Assembly (NCBI GenBank): GCA_037501455.1
Contig: CM074855.1
Coordinates: forward strand, 34,815,001-34,879,000
Source of the DNA: Lantana camara
Lineage: Eukaryota > Streptophyta > Magnoliopsida > Lamiales > Verbenaceae
Direction: 5' to 3'
Length of the DNA: 64,000 nucleotides
The notes beneath the pieces were generated by a model. That model saw only the letters and a program-made list of their open reading frames with translations. It did not search any database and had not been told where the DNA came from. The position numbers and the translations under genes are program-made. This document shows, piece by piece, positions 55,140 to 64,000 of this stretch (positions are counted from its first letter, which is position 1; the number at the start of each line of letters is the position of its first letter).

Positions 55140-56378
55140 TTATATATTCATAATATTGATATTTTGAGTTAGGTAAAGTCCATTACTTAGAGTACCGATA
55201 TGAACGGAAGAGTTGTTCCGTTTGATAAAGTATTTACCATTCTTAATATAAGTTTCATAACCTTCACAATCTAATATTGGAACTGAAATTATATTACGAA
55301 TAATGCTCGGTACATAAAGGACTTTATTTAATACTAACTCAAAACTACCTAAATCTAATCTAATTGTGCCTAAAGCTCGAGCTTCAACGTTTGAGCCATC
55401 GCCGATCTTCAAGACACATTCTCCTTCTTTGAGTTGTTGGACTTCACTTAGCATCTGTACATCATTACAGATATGAGTTCCACAACCGGTATCAAGTACC
55501 CAAGAACTAGAATTAATAGAAAGATTTACTTCAACGAGAAAGATACCTTTCTTTAGAGTAGCCTTGTACTCTGGGCAGTTTCTCCTCCAATGTCCCGCTT
55601 TGCCACAATGGAAGCAAACATCCTCTTTCTGATCACGCTTCTTCTTTTGGGCCTTCCCCTTCGAAATGCCACCAGTGGGCCTAAGGGGTTTCTTTTTCTT
55701 CTTTTGGGCTTTCTTGCCCTTACCTTTAGAAGGCCCAGAAGAGGAAGATGGAGCATTCACCATCAAAACCTTATTGTCCTTCTTGATCGTGCTTTCAGCA
55801 GTCACAAGCTGACTAATCAGCTCAGCTACAGTAGCACCAGCATGATTCATGTTGAAGTTAAGGACAAATGGGTTGAATGATGGTGGGAGCGAAGCTAGCA
55901 ACAAATCCACTGAAAGCTCATCTTTCAGTGGCATGTCCATGGAAGCAAGTTTCTCAGTAAGGGCAAGAAACTTGAGTCCATATTGAAGGACACTTGAACC
56001 TACCCTCATTCTCAAGTGGAACAATTCCTTTGAAGTGTTATACCTTGTAACACGTTCATGAGGGCGGTAAAGTTGCTCTAAGTGGTCGTAAATCTCCCAA
56101 GCAAATTCCATGGCCTCATGTTGCCTTTGCAAGTCCGGAGACATGTTAGCCAACATAAGGCAACGGGCTTGGAGATTATCATCCTTCCACTTCTGAATCG
56201 CGTCCCGCTCGGCCCGAGTGGGGGCCTCCCCTTCGGGACTAGGCTCCCCTTCGAAGAGAACATAAGTTCTCTTCTCAGAATCTAAAATGATTTTTAGATT
56301 CCTCAGCCAATCAGAATAGTTGGGACCAGTCAACTTGTTTGACTCGGGGATCGATACAAGAGGGTTTTTGGTTGCCAT
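55140..56378 (-). CDS. Copia gag-protease ORF, copy 2
   Basis: 412 residues, differing from copy 1 at two positions that I see (VSIPESN and RMRVGSS here, VSILESN and RMREGSS there). Same domain order: gag, Lys-rich segment, CCHC knuckle, protease with DTG. It ends at the same TAA (55140-55142). Confidence 0.88.
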   Translation of the reverse strand: MATKNPLVSIPESNKLTGPNYSDWLRNLKIILDSEKRTYVLFEGEPSPEGEAPTRAERDAIQKWKDDNLQARCLMLANMSPDLQRQHEAMEFAWEIYDHLEQLYRPHERVTRYNTSKELFHLRMRVGSSVLQYGLKFLALTEKLASMDMPLKDELSVDLLLASLPPSFNPFVLNFNMNHAGATVAELISQLVTAESTIKKDNKVLMVNAPSSSSGPSKGKGKKAQKKKKKPLRPTGGISKGKAQKKKRDQKEDVCFHCGKAGHWRRNCPEYKATLKKGIFLVEVNLSINSSSWVLDTGCGTHICNDVQMLSEVQQLKEGECVLKIGDGSNVEARALGTIRLDLGSFELVLNKVLYVPSIIRNIISVPILDCEGYETYIKNGKYFIKRNNSSVHIGTLSNGLYLTQNINIMNI

Positions 56379-56584
56379 TTCAAAACACGTAGAGAATCAC
56401 AGAATCTACGACCTAAATGGTAAAACAGAGAGCTAGTGAGCATGCTGAATTATAACGATATACAAAAGATAAGGTCTTTAATCTAATGTAGCTCCCACTG
56501 TTTTTCAAAGATCTAGAATTCCCAAAGATCTAAGAGGAACACGTTTCCCAATGGGTACTAAGATCCTAGGCATTTTACCTCGAA

Positions 56585-56915
56585 CCCACGACTCGCGGAC
56601 ATTCTAAGTAAGAACCCTAGGTAGGTACAACTTACCAATTCTAACACCTTTAGAATTCTTAGTAATTGTTTTTGCATCACCTATCTTTCAATATGGACCC
56701 ACGACTCGTGCGACATCCATATTTACTTAGGCGTTAAGCTAGACCCATCAATCATAAGATCATGACCAAAACTTAGTTCGAACGACCCACGACTCGCGGA
56801 CATCGCCCTTACTAAAATTGACCACGAAATATTGACCATTTAAAATGATTAATTAGGTAACTAAGAACTAATAAGCTCCACTAGCTATCCCACGACTCGC
56901 GGACAATAACTAGCT
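56585..56915 (-). repeat. Four 17-nt leader motifs, copy 2
   Basis: All four copies of CCCACGACTCGCGGACA are conserved relative to copy 1, at 56585, 56698, 56786 and 56899. The arms around the second copy are unchanged. Confidence 0.85.
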
Positions 56916-58083
56916 TTACTTACTAAACTTAAAACCTATTGATGGAATGCTAGGAATTTAATTCAAAATTTGCATCTCGAATTAAACACCTATTTGTTCG
57001 AAATTAGCTTAATATTTAATGGGAATTTTCGAATCAACCGGAGAGTTGTCCGGTTCGACCTCACCAACATATATGTTATCCAATTTTATTAGTCTTGATT
57101 AATGCAAGTACACTTAAATGCATATCAAACAAGCACATAAACAGATAACATGTCCTAGCATGATACTAACATGTAATGATCATGGGTTCTACCTATCTTA
57201 TGCGTGATATGTGGGAGCCACTCCACAATCACAAGTTCTAACATACATGCCACATAAACAGTTTAAATCACATAAGGGAAAGCGGTAACAAAATACGAGC
57301 CCTATCTCTATTACATTTAACAATTGACATTCCCCTCCCTAACAGTTTGAGGGGTCTTCACTTATGGCCTCCTTGTTACTTGAATGTGGTCCATCTTACT
57401 CCATGGGTGCATTGTCTCCAAAATGAAAATAAAACCTCACCACCTATCTCTACTCTCAAATTACAATAAAAGGAAAAAGACATAAAGTAATAAGGCTCAA
57501 TCTTCATATTGGCCTTAGACAATTACACGGGGCATACCCCGGCCTCAAAAACAGTAATATGGAAAGCCACATAATAAATCACATAACAGTACGCACATAA
57601 GTGAGGCTCCAACCTCAATTGAAAAACGCAACTATAGGGCTCCAACCCCAATTTAAACCATCCATGTGCATAAATTAAAACCATACATAGATCTAAACCC
57701 ATGATCACCTAACATGCTTTTGCGAGAATTTAAATTTAGCCAATAAATTAAAATTCTCGTTTCAAGTCCTAATGACTTAAAACACGACTTAGATGCAATT
57801 CTTGTTCAAGAGTCTTTTCAATAAAACCCGAAAAACAACAAACCAATAAAATTCCAATTAATTTCCAAAATTAATAATTTTATTCTTTCATTATTTTCAT
57901 AAAATAAAATTCTTAATTTTCCCAAAATCCAAATCGCTTTAATTTCTCAAAAAATCCCAATTTAATCAAAATTTTAAAATAATTTTATTTTAGCAAAACT
58001 GATTTTAAAAGATAAAATTAAGATAAAATTAAATCGGGATTTTTCGGACCAAAAACACGAAACACGAAAACACGAAATTAGGC

Positions 58084-58420
58084 CCGAAAGCATCCGCCCA
58101 AAGGAGGGCACTGCTGCGCGGCATCAGGCGCGCGCGCGCGCAAGCTGCGCGCACAGCGTGCGGCAAGTGCCGCCCGCTTGCGCGCGCTGGGCGCGCGAAT
58201 CGTGCGCTTGTCGCGCGCAGCAGTGCCCGCCCGATGGCGGGCGATCTCGGCTTGGGCGTCCCGCTCTGTTGCGGGACGGTGCGGGCGGCTGTCCCGCGCG
58301 GTTGCGGGACAGGCGAGCGGTCGCGCCTAGGCACGGGCGGGAGGGCTCCCGCGCGGTTGCGGGAGGGCTGGGCGGCGGCGACGGGCCTGGGCGTGTGACG
58401 TGCTAGCACGCCTAGGCTCG
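58084..58420 (-). other. GC-rich hairpin cluster in the copia leader, copy 2
   Basis: Equivalent to 23671-24010. The hairpins at 58225-58242, 58258-58277, 58290-58311 and 58346-58365 are all kept. One C is lost at the last one, shortening the stem to CTCCCGC/GCGGGAG. A few bases differ in the GCGCGC-rich part. Confidence 0.75.
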
Positions 58421-58688
58421 TCCTTTTTCGTGTCCCGTTTCGTATTTTGGGTTTCTCCAAAACCCGGTTCAATCCAAAATTAAAAAAATTCGATTTAAAC
58501 ATATTTCAATCAAAACGGTTTTCAAAATCACAATTTAAGAAAACAGTTTTAGAAATTCAGGAAAAATTACAGTTTCGTATTTCAGGCTTTCTGAAAGAAC
58601 TCATGAATACCTAATTCGCATCTAAGCCTAAGAATTTCTACCAAATTCAGAATAATTGAGACGAATCAGAAACACGATTAACGAGGTG

Positions 58689-58700
58689 GCTCTGATACCA
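58689..58700 (-). promoter_or_regulatory. Primer binding site of copia copy 2
   Basis: Minus strand TGGTATCAGAGC, two bases after the 5' LTR, unchanged from copy 1. Confidence 0.92.
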
Positions 58701-58702
58701 CT

Positions 58703-60625
58703 TGTTGGAAAACACGAATCAGAAAGCAGCGGAATTTAAAAAATTTTCCCAACAAAAGGACCTTGAACTCACAATCGTGCAACCAAATTCGTAATGATAG
58801 AAAACTTACTTTTCTTTTATTCTTTCTTGAAGCGTTTCAAGCCACCCAAGAACGCTCTTCTCGCGGCTTGATCCCCTCTCCTTGGTAAAGCTCGAATCTT
58901 CAAACTTCTAACTTGAAGTCTCTAGAGAAAGTCCACCAACTTGATCACAATCTAACTAGTAAGGATGCTAGTTCTCTAGTTAGTGTTTAGGCTTAACCTA
59001 GGGTTTAATTTAATCTTGGAGAAAGGAAGGTGTTCAACACATGAACCAAGAATTGTCAATTAGCTCCATAAGGAGCTCGAGCTCCCCTATTTATAGAGGG
59101 GGAGTGCCGAAATTCCTAGTCCTTTATGGGCTAGGATTTTGGTCCCTCTCTCCTATTACTTGATCATCAAGTATTTTCCAACTTTGACTTTGAATTCTAA
59201 TTCAAGTCAACTTTTAAGAGAGCTAAAAATATCCAAACTATTTTTGGATAATTTTATACTTTATTTATTATAAAATAAATAACTTATTTTTATCTAATTA
59301 ATTAATTCGTAATTAATTAACTAGATTATTTTCTCCAAAATAAGACTTTCTTTTTAATTCAAAATTAAACCAAAGTCTATTAAATAATTAACAACTTAAT
59401 TATTTAATATCCAATTAAATAGTCACGTGTGGCACACGTGTCCAGTCACATGACCCACACGTGTGGTTTCACACGTGTGGAACCCTCTAGGCTCGATTAA
59501 CTCGTTTAATCATTTTAAAGCCTCAACTCATGTAACCAAGTTGTTGTGTGTGACCCTCTAGGTTCTCAATTCAATTAGCAGTGACCCCAATTAATTAATT
59601 CACTAATTAATTAATCAGTCCACAGATTAAACAACCATAGTCTAGCAACAGGTGTTTAACCCCTAGCTGAATTGGAATGTTCGGATTCGACAGAACCTTT
59701 AAGTCATTGATTCATGTGAGATACAATCCTCCTACTTACTATCTCTCAACCAAGATCTAGGGCAAGGGAATAATCAGAACCCTAATAATCTGGTCTTAAA
59801 GCTAAGTGCATTTCATATCCATTTGATCTCAATCCAAGAAACACTTTTCTTGATGTCTTGATCTACTGCCTTGGCCAAGGACTCCATATGGCATATAAAT
59901 GACTTACACAATAAGAGATCACCTTGCATATGCAAGTGTAGGTCCTTTCTTGATTCTCATTCACTTTCATGAATCACTTGTGCAGCCCCAGCATAAGCCT
60001 TGAATCAGTTGTCTAAGGCGACACCCTTTAAAGCTTATACCAAAGACTACAGAGTTAACTCATAAAGTAACATGGAACCTCAAGTCTAAGGATCAAGTAA
60101 TCACATCAATGACTCGTGAGATATTTCCTAATCTGGAAGTTTCCATTTCCTGAAATAGAAACTTCCTTTCCCATTTAGGAATGTTCTCACACGGGGCACC
60201 TCAGTGAACTTACTTATTAAAGTAAGCACCCTCATGTATCACGCACGTATCAACTATACACTTTCCACCTCCATGAAACAAGGTGGTCCTTCTTAAGGGC
60301 GTGATCCCACAAGCAAGCCTTAGAGGAGTCAGGTTCACACTCCCACTGTCTGTAGGACTCATCGGCTTGGAGTATTTTACTAATCATGACTTATGTGATA
60401 TAGGGCTCGTTTCATGAACCATTTCACCTAAATGGTAGAGTCCTAAAGTCATCAGGATTAGGGGAGTTCTCATACATGCACAGATAAAGTAAACGCATAC
60501 CAAACAAGAGCATATAAAGAAGTGTTGCCTCAATTCGTTATTTCATTCAAAGATTGTCTGTGATTACAATAAGAAAAAGCACAAAGCGGATATACAATCG
60601 GCTTTCTAGGGCACTATTTCTAACA
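58703..60625 (-). repeat. 5' LTR of copia copy 2
   Basis: 1,923 bp: 15 bp are missing in the G-box cluster near 59440, which removes an ACGTG-bearing unit. Four further substitutions are private to it by eye. Confidence 0.93.
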
Positions 60626-62418
60626 CTAAGACTTTAGCGAACGGGTGACAATAAAAAAAATGACCACAAAGCTAGGCGGGACTAACCCCAAACCGATCAA
60701 TCAACTCAGAGCAATAAAAGTGGAAACAATAATTCAATCATTACTTATAAGTACCAATATACATATCAATGCAATATCATACCACTTATCAGCCAAAGCA
60801 AAAGGCATAAGTATCAATAAGGTACATGCCAAAGTAAAATGACAATGCTAGACCCAAAGCGATAAAACTTGACTCGACCCCGCCTAGCACACAACCTGCA
60901 AAAACTGAAAAGTTGAGGTGTCAGTCCAACACGGACTGAGCGAGGGGTTTATAAATAAATATTAGCGCAATTACCATGCAAGCCACAATCTCGGGTAAGG
61001 GTTTATAAAAGAGAAGCAATATAAGTTCAATAATAAAAGACAACTCGCCCGAGATTTCAACTAATCAATTTAACAATAGAATCAATTCAATTCAATCAGT
61101 GGCCCGACGAGTGAGGGCAAATCTCCAACCTTCCCCCGACAGTGTACAATAATTCAGTTGTAATTAATTAAGTGATCAAGTAATACAAATTAGTGCACAA
61201 TTAGCAATTTCCGTCCATCCTTCTTCCTCCGGGTGATGGGGGATTACAAGGCCTCGCCATCCAATCTCATTGAGCATAGGGTTCATGAGTCCCTATGCCC
61301 GGAACTCCTTTCCCCACTAATCTCCTAGTGGGTTCAGGGGGCATCCCAAGGTTTGTGAGGATAGTACAAGAGTTACCCGTCAGTCCTTGCTTCCTTGGTT
61401 GGCTCAATACACTACCCTCGGGCCTAAAGTGAACATGTTTACTCGCCAAAACAATCAATCAATCAATCAATCAGTTCGTTCCATGAAACCAGTTGAAAAT
61501 CAAGAGAGCCTGGAAAACTATAGATATATAGATACATTTTGGCTTAAATCATCACATAGGGTTATATGGGTTCTATATATCTAGAATTAAACCTCACCTG
61601 TCGAGCGACGGAACAAGACAATGATAAAAGAAAGGCCCAACCGATCACTGATCTCCGCCCTGGAGAAAAACTGGACAAGAAAGGGAATAGTGGAAACTCG
61701 TGAGACTTGACTCAATATGAAACCAAGTATGACGCACGGCAATGCTCCTGTAAATAAATAAAACCCAAGTAATCAATTAACACTAAGCATGTATAAACAC
61801 CAATTAACACCTAAGAGGTGAAATTAATATCAAGAAATCATGTATTCATATTATTCAATTATTTCAAGTTCAATTCAAATAAGGCATGAAGTCACACAAT
61901 AACGTTTGAGCAATTAAGTACCAAGAAGTGTCAATTAGGAGCATACTTATCAATTAATCAAGTATATATATCATATAAATCACATATGGGAGCCAAGGGA
62001 GTGAAAGGAATGCAATAAGGAAGGTTTTGTTGAAGTAAGACAAAAATGGGCAATTTCCGAAAATGCACATGCTATAGGAAAACTGGAATACCTTGAGATA
62101 TAGAAGTTGGAATTAAGTTTTTCTTGTTGGGTATGAAACTAGACACAAAGACCTTTCCGAGGATATATGGCTCATAATTTAGTTCAAAGTGAGGAGAAAA
62201 TGGCGTAAGCTTGAAGTGGGGTGATTGCAATTTATCGGTAAAGCAGCGACACCAAAAAGAATTGATAATATATTACAAATGGGAAAATATATTGAGGTGA
62301 TTCCAATTGGATGTTGTTCTAGACTTCAAGATCTTTCCGTCAGTTCAAGAATCAGGTCAATCGGAGTTCGTATGAGGGAGAACAAAGCAAAACAAACTCA
62401 ATATGAAAACAGAGAAAG

Positions 62419-62537
62419 ATCCACGGCCGTGGATTTCTCCATGCACAAAAATCCACGCCCGTGGATCACTCTTACCAAAACTCCCAAGTTTCTGGACGAA
62501 AATCCACGGCTGTGGGTCAAAATCCACGCCCGTGGAT
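62419..62537 (-). repeat. Palindrome cluster in solo LTR C, copy 2
   Basis: Four 16-nt units at the places expected from 28025-28143, all unchanged. Confidence 0.8.
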
Positions 62538-64000
62538 CACTCTCCAGCAGCAAATACGAAGGGAAAACAGGGCATAGGCATGGGATTTGGCTCCCAAGGC
62601 ATATAAACACCAAATCAATGCAAGAATCAACTCCAAACTAACATATATCATGCATATAACTCATATATATCAAGTTGGCATCAAGTAATCCCTCCAAGCT
62701 TGCTCAAATCATCAAGAATTAACCAACCAAACCCTATAATTCCTCATGCCATCAACTTCCATATAACTCATTCTTTCATGCAAGAATCCAACTCTAATGA
62801 TCATAATCATGCTCTTAACCTCGAATAAACAAGAAAACATCACATAAACATCAAACCCTACTCATATAACATTCAAGAGTTCAAAGCAATTCATCCATTT
62901 ATACCTTGAATGAAAGAAGATGGAATGGAATGATAAGATGAGTATGATGCCTCCACTTATGCAATTTATCTTCCTTGAATTTAGCTTGATAAATGATGAA
63001 ATCCTTCCCTTCCCTTCTCTTGGTGATTTGATCGATATTTAGTGGGTGTGTGTGTGTATCTTGTATGAAAGGGATGAATGAAATGTGGGAGAGATATGAT
63101 ATTTATAAGATATAATATATGTCTTCCACTATAATGCATGAGTCACCATATTTTGCTATTTAGTCCCTCATTTATGTGAATGGATGCAAACAAGTATTGT
63201 CTCATGGAAAATGTTCAATTAATTCCAATTTATGATATGCAATTGAGTCCATGAATATGTGAAATGATCAAGTAAGGTCACATATAAACAATTAGACACG
63301 TTAACAATTAATTCACGTAAATTTTACGCTAATGGTAATTCATATAAATGCATGAAGATATATTTCATATAAGATCATGAAATGTAGATAAATTATCACA
63401 TAATGCATAAATTGAAAACGGGGCGTTACACACCCACTTGGAAAATGTTCTAAAAACTTCGTAAGGGATTATAGCTTGCATGTAGGTGTTTAAATTCCGG
63501 GATACTTATTTATTATGCCCTGTTTTTATACCCACCAGTCTCTTTTAGACTGAACCCGCTCTTGTTTTCAGTTTCTTCTTGCAGGGTGGAGTGCTAGGCA
63601 TGAATTCAAGTTTTTTTATGTCTTATATTTGTGTCTCACATTCCTTTGTCACACATACACTCTTATTATGATTGTTATTATATTTGTGGGCGCATTTTAT
63701 ATATGTTAGGTCGGGTGGGCCATTGATACTCGAACTTGTAGTTATTTTTGTTGCTTGGAGCTTGAAAGCTCAATGTATATGTTATGGTTATGTATAGCTT
63801 CCGCTTCTGATGCATTACTCTGTTATTTTTGTATCTTGTTCTTGATTGGTTTTAAGGGTTAACTCCCGCCTAGCATAGCGAGTGTGTCAAGTCCTCGTTT
63901 GCCTTGATTTGGCACGTTTATGGATTTCCCATTTCATATACGGGTCGGGGTCTTGGAGCGAGGAATGTGGCGTCACGCGCTCGGGCTCTACATCCTTAAG

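Larger units (their letters stand above)
50518..60625 (-). mobile_element. Ty1/copia retrotransposon, copy 2
   Basis: 10,108 bp, minus strand, same insertion site and duplication CTAAG (50513-50517 and 60626-60630) as copy 1. LTRs are 50518-52455 (1,938 bp) and 58703-60625 (1,923 bp). It retains the RT region that copy 1 has lost but carries its own 14-bp deletion in integrase and the same stop codon between protease and integrase. This copy is therefore also defective. Confidence 0.95.
50433..63430 (-). mobile_element. Solo LTR C, copy 2
   Basis: Same inverted solo LTR as in copy 1, flanked by CACCC at 50428-50432 and 63431-63435 and interrupted by copia copy 2. Its palindrome cluster is at 62419-62537. 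Confidence 0.85.
49058..64000 (+). repeat. Second copy of the LTR B / LTR C / copia nest
   Basis: Direct repeat of 15241-29606, entered in the middle of LTR B (1,156 bp after its start) and still continuing at the window end. All insertion points and target duplications are the same as in copy 1. The offset is 33,817 bp on the left and 34,394 bp on the right, mainly because copy 1 lacks 608 bp of copia pol. LTR B ends at 63992, and the last eight bases are its TCCTTAAG spacer. Confidence 0.93.

Noticed and set aside
14085..64000. The two B/C/copia blocks as the 5' and 3' LTRs of one giant element
   Set aside because: Both carry the same nested insertions with the same target duplications, and both continue into the PBS spacer. 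Copy 2 starts inside the LTR. LTRs of one element cannot acquire identical later insertions independently.
1..64000. Host protein-coding genes, tRNA or rRNA genes
   Set aside because: Every long ORF belongs to a transposable element. The tRNA-like words are primer binding sites of 12-15 nt without a tRNA fold.

Overview
The window is plant nuclear DNA, very probably from a flowering plant, and consists almost entirely of nested transposable elements. I see no ordinary host gene, rRNA, tRNA gene or CRISPR array. The evidence is the set of element families: a dual-RNase-H Ty3/gypsy element of the Tat/Retand type, chromodomain Ty3/gypsy elements with LTRs near 2.7-3.1 kb, Ty1/copia elements, a decayed L1-type LINE, a CACTA-type terminus and a Helitron-like 3' end. 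The background is AT-rich.

Layout. 1-538 is AT-rich flank with (TA)n. 544-13215 is a complete Tat-like element in minus orientation (867-bp LTRs, duplication GATAT) with an intact gag-pol ORF. Between pol and the 3' LTR it carries a separate, apparently spliced gene on the opposite strand and two tandem-repeat arrays. 13221-14084 is AT-rich and holds a Helitron-like 3' end and a hairpin-bearing repeat. 14085-29598 is one chromovirus LTR (family B, plus strand) containing two nested insertions: an inverted solo LTR of family C (16616-29036, duplication CACCC), itself carrying a 9.5-kb copia element (16701-26231, duplication CTAAG). B's PBS and a stub of gag follow. About 29.9-37.6 kb is a decayed minus-strand LINE, interrupted by a divergent copia solo LTR (32169-33986, duplication CGTTA) and a second LTR-like insert (about 34110-36228). 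A CACTA-type end begins at 38211 and is interrupted by a very young, apparently intact chromovirus (family A, 38437-48454, duplication TGGCC). At 49058 the CACTA sequence stops abruptly, and the whole B/C/copia nest is repeated to the end of the window, starting from the position equivalent to 15241.

The simplest explanation of the repeat is a direct tandem duplication of a 33,817-bp unit (15241-49057) whose second copy runs off the window. The copia insertion is older than the duplication, because four differences between its two LTRs are shared by both copies. Chromovirus A, with almost identical LTRs, may be younger than the duplication.

The elements with intact-looking coding capacity are the Tat-like gag-pol and chromovirus A gag-pol. 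Both copia copies are broken, in different places. The most unusual features are in non-coding parts: the spliced antisense gene of the Tat element; a 2.3-kb copia leader with four copies of a 17-nt motif and a GC-rich cluster of hairpins with compensatory stem changes; and arrays of short palindromes at comparable places in three chromovirus LTR families. All comparisons were made by eye, so difference counts are minimum values.
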